DNA of 44,835 bases from positions 1 to 44,835 of the forward strand of contig JABFRV010000076.1 of the NCBI GenBank assembly GCA_013140975.1, in the 5' to 3' direction. The DNA is from Saprospiraceae bacterium (GTDB lineage: Bacteria; Bacteroidota; Bacteroidia; Chitinophagales; Saprospiraceae). Of the stretch, positions 10,252 to 18,321 are shown piece after piece. The translations under genes were made by a program, and so were the position numbers. Under the pieces are notes generated by a model. It was not told the origin of the DNA. It was given only the letters and a program-made list of their open reading frames with translations, and did not search any database. Within the stretch, counting starts at the first letter, position 1. Every line of letters starts with the position of its first letter.

Positions 10252-10389
10252 TTAAATTATGTAAGCTTGAATAGGTAAATAAACAACTTTTCGAATGATA
10301 TATTTATAATAATATGCTCGTACTATTCTTAAAATCATTTAGTACATAAATAATTTCAAAGACCTCAAGCAGACAATGAATAAAATTGT

Positions 10390-10397
10390 TACCTTTG
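10390..10397 (+). promoter_or_regulatory. -7 box (TACCTTTG) of the AHSA1-like gene
   Basis: An exact TAnnTTTG match 16 bases before the ATG at 10414. No good -33 TTG is visible. Confidence 0.45.
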
Positions 10398-10413
10398 GAG
10401 AAAGATTGTTAAA

Positions 10414-10803
10414 ATGGAATTCAAACTCGAAGTAACTTTAAATGTTCCGCCGGATCAAGTTTATAAAGCCTGGCTTAGCTCAAAGGGCCATTCTTCTATG
10501 ACAGGAGGGAAAGCTGAAATAAATGATAAACCGGGTTCTGCTTTTACAGCCTGGGATGGATATATAACTGGAGAGAATATGGACTTGGACAAAAATAAAA
10601 GAATCCTTCAGACATGGAGAACAAACGATTTCAAAAAGAATCAGGAAGATTCTTTGGTTGATATTGAATTAATTCCAATTGCTAATAACTCGACTAAACT
10701 TGTTCTTGTTCATAGTAATTTAGAAGATGTAGATATTAAGTACAGACAAGGTTGGAAGGATCATTATTTTGCTCCAATGAAAAAGTATTTTTCTCGTTTC
10801 TAA
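10414..10803 (+). CDS. SRPBCC-fold, AHSA1-like domain protein
   Basis: A 129-residue single-domain protein. The N-terminal strand-helix pattern (FKLEVTLNVPPDQVYKAWLSSKGHS) and the later FTAWDGYITGENMDLDKNKRILQTWR are typical of AHSA1/START-like proteins with a hydrophobic ligand cavity. Family members bind lipids or small ligands, or act on Hsp90-like partners; no specific role can be given. The frame is short but complete, and the promoter box lies just ahead. Confidence 0.8.
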   Translation: MEFKLEVTLNVPPDQVYKAWLSSKGHSSMTGGKAEINDKPGSAFTAWDGYITGENMDLDKNKRILQTWRTNDFKKNQEDSLVDIELIPIANNSTKLVLVHSNLEDVDIKYRQGWKDHYFAPMKKYFSRF

Positions 10804-10822
10804 AAAAGTAAAAGAAAATCCC

Positions 10823-11611
10823 TTATATATATTTTTGCCAAATTTTATATTGACCGGGTATTAATGTAAATTTCCCACGAGTCAAATTCTGATTACAAAA
10901 GAGTATTCCCCATCGTAAGGTCTCAAGCGAACAAGAAAACTCTTTCCATTGTGTTATTTCATTCCATGCTTTATACATTCCCTCTGACCAATGTATATCA
11001 TCCAATAAAATCACACTGTTTTCTTGTAGATGAGTTTTAAGTTGAGTCACTATTGAAATCGTTGCTTCATACGTATGATCGCCATCTAAAAAGATAAAAT
11101 CGAATTTTTCATTTGTCAATGATTGAAGATAGTTTTCAAACAATGAGTGTACAATCTTCACATTCTTAGTAATTGATGTAATTTCTGTAGCGATTTGAGA
11201 AAACTGTGGATTGCCTTCAATGCCAACTACTGAAGAATGATTTGCTGCAAGCCCAAGCGTTAATGTACTTATACCCATGCAAGAACCTAATTCTAAAATA
11301 CTAGAAGGTTTTATGATTCTGACGAGGTTGTATAATTTAAAGAGTTCAGAAGGGTGGTGTATCGCTTTGGAAGCGAATTTACCGATTCTATTTTCAGCCT
11401 GTTTGCGACTTTTTGAAAAGTCATTAGATTCTATTGATTCTTGTCTTTGCAATAATTGACTGTACCGTTCTTCTATGGTATCAAAATCATAATAATGTTC
11501 ATTCTTCTCAAATACATTATTCGCTATTTGATATAAGAATGGTGGGTGTAACCGATAAATAGTATCAGACTTCCACCAATATTCCAAAAGACTTCTAACT
11601 TTGCCCTTCAA
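10823..11611 (-). CDS. Class I SAM-dependent methyltransferase (Methyltransf_24-like)
   Basis: A 262-residue methyltransferase. The SAM site is SILELGSCMGISTLTLGLA, followed by VVGIEGNPQF (ribose-binding acidic residue) and FDFIFLDGDHTYEAT, the LDGxH block of O-methyltransferase-like enzymes, then SVILLDDIHWS. The N-terminal segment with RLHPPFLYQIANNVF is shared by a Bacteroidota-specific branch. No ATG fits; translation seems to start at the TTG at 11611, directly after GGACC. It is convergent with the AHSA1-like gene (19 bases apart) and divergent from the FG-GAP gene. Substrate unknown. Confidence 0.8.
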   Translation of the reverse strand: MKGKVRSLLEYWWKSDTIYRLHPPFLYQIANNVFEKNEHYYDFDTIEERYSQLLQRQESIESNDFSKSRKQAENRIGKFASKAIHHPSELFKLYNLVRIIKPSSILELGSCMGISTLTLGLAANHSSVVGIEGNPQFSQIATEITSITKNVKIVHSLFENYLQSLTNEKFDFIFLDGDHTYEATISIVTQLKTHLQENSVILLDDIHWSEGMYKAWNEITQWKEFSCSLETLRWGILFCNQNLTRGKFTLIPGQYKIWQKYI

Positions 11612-11669
11612 GGTCCTCGCTGTTTTGTAGAAAACGCTATAAAATAAGCGCTAAAATATTCAAAAACTA

Positions 11670-11677
11670 TATATTTG
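11670..11677 (+). promoter_or_regulatory. -7 box (TATATTTG) of the FG-GAP gene
   Basis: An exact TAnnTTTG match 12 bases before the ATG at 11690. The -33 region is A/T-rich with no TTG. Confidence 0.45.
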
Positions 11678-11689
11678 TAATTTATTAAT

Positions 11690-14503
11690 ATGAAATTTGC
11701 AATATCTCCTCGTATTTCAGCTTTCATCACGCTCATTTATCTTGCGTCTTTCTCCGCGTTTTCTCAACTCAGTTTTAAGCAACAACATACCCGGCAGAAT
11801 ATTCATTCAGGCATTACCTGTGCTGTAGTAGATGTAAATGGAGATTATTATGATGACCTTTTAGTCTTTGATGAAGCAAAGCAATTGTGGTTGGGAACCA
11901 ATAATGGAAGAGCATATTTTATTTGGACGAAACTGAATTATTATTCGTCGCAAGCTCTATGGTCAATTGCAGTTGCGGATCTGGATCGTAATGGTAAGAA
12001 TGACATCATAATAGGTGGTGACTTTTATGGAGTTCAGGTGTTTTATCAGGATCAGACCGGATTTAGAAGAGACACGATACTTAATTCGCAATTTTTTTCT
12101 CAGGCTTCTTGCGTGTATGATATCAATCGCGATGGAATGTTAGATTTTACGATCTGTGATGATAATGCCAAAACAAGAATTTTTGAAAATGTCGAAGGTG
12201 AATTAATCAATAATTATTCCTGGATCGATTTATCCAGAGTTAATAAACAAGATGAAGAAGGCAATTATGGTTGCATGTGGACAGACTTAGATCAGGATGG
12301 TGACGGAGATCTGTATATTTCAAAATGCAGTCCTAAGGCAATGGAGAGAACTGATCCGAGAAGAATTAATTTGTTTTATAAACAGTTTGAGAATTTTCGA
12401 TTTGAAGAAAAGTCAAAGGATTTAGGAATTAATTGTGATGAACAAAGTTGGATTAGTGTTAGTGGAGACATCAACTCTGATGGAAGATTAGATCTGATTG
12501 TTGCCAATCATTATGGACCTAGCACAGTTTATTTTCAGAATCAAGATGGAAGTTTTGAAGACAAGTCAACTGAATCAGGAATCAATTTAAGTTCTTTTCC
12601 ATTTCAATTTGCACTCGAAGACTGGGACAACGATGGTGATCAGGACCTATTAAGTGTTGGCTCCGAAGTAGAGTTGTTTATAAATAATGGCAATGGCATA
12701 TTCTCAAAGCAAGATCTGGGAATTGAATCGGGAAAATTCACTTCACTTTCCTGGGGAGATCTTAATGAAGATGGGCGATTGGATATTTATGCATCCTACG
12801 CAGGTCTTATTAATAATCCAAGTATAGTATCAGACAAATTATGGCTAAACCAAACCAATAAAAATCATTGGATAACATTTGGGCTAAAAGGAAAAAAATC
12901 AAATGAAAATGGCATAGGAGCAATAATAAAAATTCATATAGCTAATAAAATTCAAATTAAAGAATTGCAATGTGGTACAGCGTATGGATTGCAGAAATCA
13001 CTGAATCTTCATTTTGGATTGGGTAATTCGAAGACAATAGATTCAATGTTTATTCATTGGCCGTCCGGAATTGTAGACCGGTTTTTTGAGATTCCGACAG
13101 ATCAATTTTTTCTATGTGGTGAAGGTTCATGTATTACTCCAAGAAATAAAATATTTCCCCGCGGTGATGTTAAGTTATGTATGGGAGAAGACATAGAAGT
13201 TCTAAGTTATGTTCCTTATGATAAATTATTATGGAATACAGGTGAAGGAAATGATACCATTGTTGTAAATCAGACAGGCTCTTTTTTTTATAATGCAGTG
13301 AATAAATTTAACTGTCCAATCGTATCTGAAAATACCACATTAATAATTGATCCTGTTGAAAATCCTAGATTAAATTATAATGGGGAAGTAATTCTTTGCA
13401 ATGGAGAAGAAATACAATTAGAAGTTCCCGGTTATGAACTTCTCGAATGGAGTACCGGTAGTAATGACAATTCTATAACAGTAGAAAACGCAGGAATGTA
13501 TTTTGCCAAACATTCCGGTATTTGTAAAGATTTTTGGACGGATACATTGAAAGTAAAACGCGCACAAGAGAATGACAAACCGGAAATATTATCAGATACA
13601 CTCCGAGGTCCTGGTTTTGCAATCCTAAAATCCAATAATGAAAATACCTTATGGTATAATTCCAAGGAAGAGCTAACTCCACTTTATGAAGGTAAAAATT
13701 ATGAAACGGAAAAAATAACTGTCGACAGATCATATTGGGCAAAAACCTATACTAAAGAATCTTATTTGCCCTTATCTGGCGGAATGAAAGAACCAAAATA
13801 TACGGATGCCGGACTTCCTGGTAACTTTCTGAATCCTAGAACTTATTTTGAAGCATACAAGAATTTTACAATTGACAGTATAACAGTATATACAGATTCA
13901 ATTGGCGAACGAATTTTTGAACTCGGTAAATTTAAAGATAGCACTGTGTATCAATCCAAAGCTGTTTATTTAGAGAAGGGAATCAACAGAATTTATCTTG
14001 GATTTAATTGCAAGGAAGGCCAATCATACAGCCTGGGTACTAACACCGAACAGAATCGAAAAATATATAATCACAAGAGCCCACGTTTGCTAAGAAGCAA
14101 CCTGGGATTTGCATATCCATTTGTTATTGGTGATCTGTGTAAGATATCAACATCAGAATTTGGAGATACATATTATTATGGGATGTTTGATTGGAAAATA
14201 ACACAAGAACCGCAGGTATGTTATAGTGATTGGGTGGAGGTGCCGGTAATTATAATCATCACAAATACTTCTGAAGTAAATTCAAAAGATAGCAATGTAA
14301 AGTTCAATTTCAATAATTCTGAACTTACAATTGAAGGTTCAACTGGAATTCATTCCATCGCCTTATATGATCTTCAATCCAGATTGATGTCTAAGTCTAA
14401 ATCAAATACATTACATATTGCTAATGTGAGTGCTGGCATTTATTTGTTAGAATATGTAAGCTCTGATAAAAAATTCATAAGTAAGGTATTGATTTCTCAT
14501 TGA
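11690..14503 (+). CDS. Secreted FG-GAP/VCBS and ASPIC/UnbV protein with T9SS type-A sorting domain
   Basis: A 937-residue exported protein. A signal peptide (about 1-25, ending FSAFS) is followed by at least seven FG-GAP/VCBS-type repeats (about 30-390), each with a calcium-loop pattern such as DLDRNGKNDII, DLDQDGDGDLY, DINSDGRLDLI and DWDNDGDQDLL, which suggests a beta-propeller. An ASPIC/UnbV domain follows (about 392-474, with HFGLG and IHWPSG). The rest has Ig-like segments and ends in a T9SS C-terminal domain (about 860-937, with IALYDLQSRL and GIYLLEYVSSDKKFISKVLI). Such proteins are secreted by the Por system and often attached to the cell surface; ligand or enzyme activity is unknown. 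Confidence 0.9.
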   Translation: MKFAISPRISAFITLIYLASFSAFSQLSFKQQHTRQNIHSGITCAVVDVNGDYYDDLLVFDEAKQLWLGTNNGRAYFIWTKLNYYSSQALWSIAVADLDRNGKNDIIIGGDFYGVQVFYQDQTGFRRDTILNSQFFSQASCVYDINRDGMLDFTICDDNAKTRIFENVEGELINNYSWIDLSRVNKQDEEGNYGCMWTDLDQDGDGDLYISKCSPKAMERTDPRRINLFYKQFENFRFEEKSKDLGINCDEQSWISVSGDINSDGRLDLIVANHYGPSTVYFQNQDGSFEDKSTESGINLSSFPFQFALEDWDNDGDQDLLSVGSEVELFINNGNGIFSKQDLGIESGKFTSLSWGDLNEDGRLDIYASYAGLINNPSIVSDKLWLNQTNKNHWITFGLKGKKSNENGIGAIIKIHIANKIQIKELQCGTAYGLQKSLNLHFGLGNSKTIDSMFIHWPSGIVDRFFEIPTDQFFLCGEGSCITPRNKIFPRGDVKLCMGEDIEVLSYVPYDKLLWNTGEGNDTIVVNQTGSFFYNAVNKFNCPIVSENTTLIIDPVENPRLNYNGEVILCNGEEIQLEVPGYELLEWSTGSNDNSITVENAGMYFAKHSGICKDFWTDTLKVKRAQENDKPEILSDTLRGPGFAILKSNNENTLWYNSKEELTPLYEGKNYETEKITVDRSYWAKTYTKESYLPLSGGMKEPKYTDAGLPGNFLNPRTYFEAYKNFTIDSITVYTDSIGERIFELGKFKDSTVYQSKAVYLEKGINRIYLGFNCKEGQSYSLGTNTEQNRKIYNHKSPRLLRSNLGFAYPFVIGDLCKISTSEFGDTYYYGMFDWKITQEPQVCYSDWVEVPVIIIITNTSEVNSKDSNVKFNFNNSELTIEGSTGIHSIALYDLQSRLMSKSKSNTLHIANVSAGIYLLEYVSSDKKFISKVLISH

Positions 14504-14558
14504 AATTACTGAATAAACGAATGACTTATCATTTGTTTAATGGTCTTTCTCAATTTTA

Positions 14559-14587
14559 TTGAATAGGAAATATTCATCTTATATTTG
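14559..14587 (+). promoter_or_regulatory. Promoter (-33 TTG, -7 TATATTTG) of the toxin-antitoxin-like pair
   Basis: TTG at 14559-14561, an 18-base spacer, then TATATTTG at 14580-14587: the same geometry as the promoter at 2412-2440. The ATG follows after seven bases, so the mRNA is probably leaderless or nearly so. Confidence 0.65.
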
Positions 14588-14594
14588 CAGAATA

Positions 14595-14798
14595 ATGTCA
14601 GATTATTCTAGAATAGACAGATCCTTTTTTCAAGCTTTATCGGCTGAAGAGTCAGATAAGATTCAAACGGATTATAGTCAGGAAAGCTATGAAGTTCGAC
14701 TCGAGGTAGCTTATTACCTTACAAGCATTGCTTATGGTTTTGATGTAAATGATCCACCTCGGATTGATAAAACACAATTTGAAGCCAAAGCACTTTAA
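14595..14798 (+). CDS. Small putative antitoxin, partner of the nucleotidyltransferase
   Basis: A 67-residue acidic protein (starts MSDYSRIDRSFFQALSAEES). I do not recognise the family. Its stop codon overlaps the start codon of the next gene (TAATG), so the two were translationally coupled. In Bacteroidota, small genes of this size often precede nucleotidyltransferases of this type, in a toxin-antitoxin-like order, which is the basis for the tentative role. The ATG at 14595 is preferred over the in-frame TTG at 14559 because that TTG is the -33 promoter element. The frame itself is intact although its partner is broken. Confidence 0.6.
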   Translation: MSDYSRIDRSFFQALSAEESDKIQTDYSQESYEVRLEVAYYLTSIAYGFDVNDPPRIDKTQFEAKAL

Positions 14799-15447
14799 TG
14801 GGAAATATTTTTAATCCTGATTTTAGAGAATTTATCCAATTGTTAAATCGTAACGAAGTTGTATATATTTTAGTTGGAGGGTATTCGGTTATTTTAAGGG
14901 GGTATCCAAGAGTAACAGGGGATTTAGATATTTGGGTAGAAAGAACAGCTCATAATTATTCCCAATTATGCAAAGCTTTGTATGATTTTAATATGCCGGT
15001 ATTTGATATGACCCAAGAAATTTTTTTATTTCATAAGGATTAGAAAGTATTTAAATTTGGGAGAAAGCCAACTTCAATAGATATCATGATTAAACCCAGA
15101 TTTTTCAGTTGAGTTTCGTAGTGAGAGTCAAAAGTTCAATAAAATCAAGTGCTCACGGAGTATTTTTACCGCAAGCATAGTTACCATTATGTTGAGGATA
15201 AAAATATGAGTAAGTGCATGATTTTGAAGAAATTTTGGCTCGTAATAGAAAGTCAACTGAAAAATCTGGGTTAAAATAAAGGGCCTTGATTTTGAAAAAG
15301 TTTATCAGGTATCTGAAATCATTGAAACAGAAGGAATTTATATTAGAACACTATAATATAAATGATCTTATAAAATCAAAATTATCCAGCGGCCGCCATG
15401 AAGATTTGGACGATATTGAGCAATTGAAAAAAAAATTTAAGGAATAA
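14798..15447 (+). pseudogene. Nucleotidyltransferase (AbiEii/DUF6036-like), broken by stop, frameshift and MITE insertion
   Basis: The first 81 codons give a nucleotidyltransferase N-terminus with YILVGGYSVILRG and the catalytic-type GDLDIWVE. A TAG at 15041-15043 interrupts the frame, but the same frame continues as KVFKFGRKPTSIDIMIK, which is normal family sequence. It is then cut by a 176-bp inserted element. After the element the frame resumes as IKGLDFEKVYQ and, after a +1 shift near 15354-15360, NDLIKSKLSSGRHEDLDDIEQL, the usual family end. Removing the insert and one TTAAA copy joins the two halves exactly in frame. At least three inactivating changes make this a clear pseudogene, possibly of a toxin. 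Confidence 0.85.
15090..15275. mobile_element. MITE-like insertion, 176 bp, with 5-bp TTAAA target duplication
   Basis: Perfect 18-bp terminal inverted repeats (CCCAGATTTTTCAGTTGA at 15095-15112 and its complement at 15253-15270) bound a 176-bp element with no open frame. TTAAA lies directly on both sides (15090-15094 and 15271-15275). The inverted repeats continue imperfectly inwards for about 18 more bases. The element splits the nucleotidyltransferase pseudogene, so its exact limits are confirmed by restoration of the frame on removal. No related transposase is in the window; it must have been moved in trans. Confidence 0.85.
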
Positions 15448-15840
15448 TATTTTTGTTTCTAATAAACGAACTGTTTAAATGATATAAGATTGAAATAATT
15501 ATTAGCAGTTCTAATTCCCTTTAACGATTTTCTTCAAAGCCAGAACCCTGTCTTTTTTCTGTAGAACCTAAGAATAGTCCTCTTTTGTAAATTCACTTCT
15601 AAAGACAAAGATTATTAAGTATTTAAATTAGCGGATCATTTTCATACATATGTATGATTTGAGTTCATAATAGTATATCGTCCTTAGATTTAGAGTTCAA
15701 CGCTAACCTTCAGAAGAATATAAATTTTAGCCCTGATAGAGCGAGACGTATTTGATTCTTGAAAGTTAACTTTTCTTGATTTTTAACTCGCGACTCGCGA
15801 CTATTGTCTCTTGACTCTTAACCCTTGACTCTTGAAAAAG

Positions 15841-15914
15841 GGTGGATGATGGGGCTCGAACCCACGACCCTCGGTACCACAAACCGATGCTCTAACCAGC
15901 TGAGCTACACCCAC
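15841..15914 (-). tRNA. tRNA-His (GTG)
   Basis: A complete cloverleaf on the minus strand: acceptor GTGGGTG/CATCCAC, D arm GCTC..GAGC, anticodon stem TCGGT/ACCGA around loop TTGTGGT (anticodon GTG), and T loop TTCGAGC. The base before the acceptor is G and the discriminator is C, as needed for the extra G-1:C73 pair of tRNA-His. The gap before it (15448-15840) holds only short GACTCTTGA-like micro-repeats at about 15785-15835. Confidence 0.97.
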
Positions 15915-16115
15915 CGACTAATAGAAGAGGGCAAAATTAGGAAACTACGAGGTAATTAAAGCAAATAATATGTGAAATTCTCAGATATTTAGCCCGATAA
16001 TTCACAATTAAGTCAGGTTTACGCTGTAAATTTGCGCTCCCGCAAAAGTGGAAAAATAGTCTAATGGCAATGGTCTCATTATTAACCATTTACCTTTAAC
16101 TATAAATCAGATCAA

Positions 16116-16200
16116 GGAGGAATGGCAGAGTGGTCGATCGCGGCGGTCTTGAAAACCGTTGACTGTTAAAGGTCCGGGGGTTCGAATCCCTCTTCCTCCG
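16116..16200 (+). tRNA. tRNA-Ser (TGA)
   Basis: An 85-nt cloverleaf with a long variable arm, as in class II tRNAs: acceptor GGAGGAA/TTCCTCC with discriminator G, anticodon loop CTTGAAA (anticodon TGA), T loop TTCGAAT. CCA is not encoded. Remnants of a mobile element follow directly downstream, so its 3' end is a possible former integration site. Confidence 0.97.
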
Positions 16201-16269
16201 CTTTTTTGTATTCAATTGGAATCAAAAACACCTAAATCATTGATTTTCAGCACTCATAATTTTTATTAG

Positions 16270-16425
16270 TTACCGAAAGATTCGCTTTTTATCATTCGAA
16301 AAGAGATATACTTCGTAACCAGGGCTTCTGGTCTCAGGATAGTGGTTGAATATGTACTTAATGTCTTCTAAGAGCTGTGTACGAAAAACCTGAAGGTCTT
16401 CTTTGGTTAGGATTTTTACTGCCAT
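16270..16425 (-). CDS. Short excisionase/HTH-like protein remnant, 51 residues
   Basis: An ATG-started frame of 51 residues beginning MAVKILTKEDLQVFRTQLLE. That start is typical of small Bacteroidota HTH/excisionase-family proteins, which usually continue for about 90 residues into a helix-turn-helix. Here the sequence leaves the family pattern after about residue 25 and ends early, so it is either a truncated remnant or a shorter relative. In mobile islands such proteins are commonly near RteC-type genes, as here. Function, if any, would be DNA binding. Confidence 0.5.
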   Translation of the reverse strand: MAVKILTKEDLQVFRTQLLEDIKYIFNHYPETRSPGYEVYLFSNDKKRIFR

Positions 16426-16494
16426 TGTGTTGTGATATTTGGTTAGGGCAAAGGTGAAGGGATAATAATTTTAAAAAAGACAAGTTAGTATCGA

Positions 16495-16762
16495 ACTTGG
16501 TATTCGTGTTTTTATAAAATCAAGATTTGCAAGGAGTTATAGGCAAAATTATTTTTTATTTTTTTTCTAATTTTTGAAAGTTGATTAATAAATGGTGTTT
16601 TAGGACAAAAACGGGGCTTTTTTTATGAAATATGCTAAAATGAACGCGTAGTAAACTTGGTATTTTTTTAGAGCAGTTTTTGCAAAACCTTTATAAGTTG
16701 TTGAATCTCTTATGATTGAAGCCATTATTGAAAAAGTGAAAATACCAAGTTGGATACCAAGT
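16495..16762. repeat. Four copies of the nonamer ACTTGGTAT
   Basis: ACTTGGTAT occurs at 16495-16503 and 16655-16663 on the plus strand. Its complement ATACCAAGT occurs at 16742-16750 and 16754-16762, the last two 12 bases apart. All lie between the excisionase-like remnant and the rteC-like gene. They may be binding sites of a regulator or recombinase of the decayed element. The rest of the 16426-16868 gap is A/T-rich and featureless. Confidence 0.45.
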
Positions 16763-16934
16763 TTTATTTTCAGTAAAAAAAACGATTAAGCTCAAATAAA
16801 TACAAACGGAATCAAATGATTCTAGTAGTTATTAAATTAAATTGATGAGAATATGTTTTTAGAAAGCACTAATCTTGATCATTCCGAATTCGATTCTCAA
16901 AAGCTTTGGTAAGGCTTCTTAGAAATTTAGCTTG

Positions 16935-17690
16935 CTAATTAGGTCTCAATTTTATTTGGCTATAATTGCGATAGACCTCTTGTGGGTCGATCGTAGGATT
17001 TATTAAACTTACGATATTATAAAGTGTTGCAGAGCCGTCGTCAAAACATGAGATTGAATGTAGTGCATAGATTAACTCTGTAAGATCAACTTTAGAAGCA
17101 GTCCATTGAAATGCTGAAATTGATTTTTGCTGCTGGAAAGAATCTTCGGTCGGAATTAAGATTCTATTTATATGTGAAATGAGCTCTTTATGGGCAATTA
17201 TCATCGAACTTAAGACATCATATTGTGTAGTGAATTCCGGATCCGTTTCTCTAAATTCAAACATCGATGGAATCATTGCATTATTAGAGGATCTTAAAAA
17301 ATGGTAGTAAACTTGACTTTGCATTTTTGAATTGATGTAGCTCTCGTAAATGCGATTACTCTCAATAAATGACTTTGAAATAATTAGCTTGGTTAAATAG
17401 TACTCTGACTGTTCAGTTGAATCTTTCAACCTAACATCTTCATCGAACTTCTCTAGAACTGAATAGTAAATTAGCTTAGAATGAATCTTTGGCTTTATAT
17501 CCCGGAAGAATTCAACTTCATGGTCATTTGAAATTTCTCCATGATGCAAAAATTCTTTTCTTAATAAATTGTATTGCTTTGCACAAGCCAAATAAGATTG
17601 CTGATGCTTCAAACCCTGGGCTTCCTTGGAATTATTAATATCTTCCAATAGGTGCTCAAGCTCTTTTAGAATAGTGTAGTATTTCTCCAT
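16935..17690 (-). CDS. RteC-family protein with an early in-frame TAG
   Basis: A 251-residue protein whose C-terminal part matches the RteC domain (SAFQWTASKVDLTELIYALHS followed by an NIVSLINPTIDPQEVYRNY-type segment). RteC in the CTnDOT conjugative transposon activates excision genes; relatives are spread over Bacteroidota mobile elements. The normal family end continues after the TAG at 16935: the same frame reads on as QAKFLRSLTKAFENRIRN to a second stop at 16869. The product is therefore shortened by about 20 residues, or the TAG is a late inactivating change. The N-terminal half is helical and not diagnostic. With the neighbouring short remnant and the tRNA gene it suggests a decayed integrative element. 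Confidence 0.75.
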   Translation of the reverse strand: MEKYYTILKELEHLLEDINNSKEAQGLKHQQSYLACAKQYNLLRKEFLHHGEISNDHEVEFFRDIKPKIHSKLIYYSVLEKFDEDVRLKDSTEQSEYYLTKLIISKSFIESNRIYESYINSKMQSQVYYHFLRSSNNAMIPSMFEFRETDPEFTTQYDVLSSMIIAHKELISHINRILIPTEDSFQQQKSISAFQWTASKVDLTELIYALHSISCFDDGSATLYNIVSLINPTIDPQEVYRNYSQIKLRPN

Positions 17691-17856
17691 AGAACCTTAT
17701 TAAATGAAGTCCTCCCTGGATCGGCGGTTGGGTCAATAAGATTGGGTACTAAGAAATTCTGGTTGGCGGGGCGCTCTAGGAAGTCCTTAGTCTTGATAAT
17801 GAATCAATTAGCTTTAAGGATTTAAATTTAGTAAAAGGTATTCACAGTGGCTTTGC

Positions 17857-17913
17857 TTTTTACTTTTCATAGATTTTTTACTTTTCATAGATTTTTTACT
17901 TTTCATAGATTTT
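17857..17913. repeat. 18-bp tandem repeat, three copies
   Basis: The unit TTTTTTACTTTTCATAGA is repeated three times without change apart from one T missing in the first copy, in the 620-bp gap 17691-18321. The unit is too short and direct to be a CRISPR. The rest of the gap shows no gene. Confidence 0.8.
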
Positions 17914-18321
17914 ATTATTTGAATATTATTAACGATTGATCATGGTATAATGAATTGTGTGAAGTGAAAATTAGTCTTAAGGAAAGGTTAAAATAATTTA
18001 ACAGAAAAAAGATTCTTTAGAAATTCTTGACTCAAAAATGCATAAAGTACAAAATCAACCAATATTTGTGCTAAAGGGTATTCTCAGCGTAATTAATAAA
18101 AAAGGTCTTGGATCGGATGGATCGGGGTCTTTTTTTATTGGGGAACTTGTAATTTAATATCTTGAGTGATAACATTTTTATATAGAACAAATATATACTT
18201 GAAAATTCATTAATTCGAGTGAAAGTCTTTTACTGATCCATGCCATCAGTAAGACTTGCAGTATAGGATCTTCCTAAGGAAAATGATCAAGTAATTATTA
18301 AATCACCAAAATATTTTTATT

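Noticed and set aside
14798-15043. The first 81 codons of the nucleotidyltransferase as an intact short gene
   Set aside because: Family motifs continue in the same frame after the TAG and beyond the inserted element, so it is the front part of a broken gene.
17857-17913. CRISPR-like array
   Set aside because: Three direct tandem 18-mers with no spacers; no cas genes in the window.
18099-18140. Possible terminator with GGATCGGATGGATC and flanking A and T runs
   Set aside because: The GC part does not pair well (only GATC with GATC), and no gene ends nearby on the plus strand.
16200-18320. Second copy of the tRNA-Ser 3' end as an att site
   Set aside because: I looked for the T-loop/acceptor sequence downstream and found none within the window.
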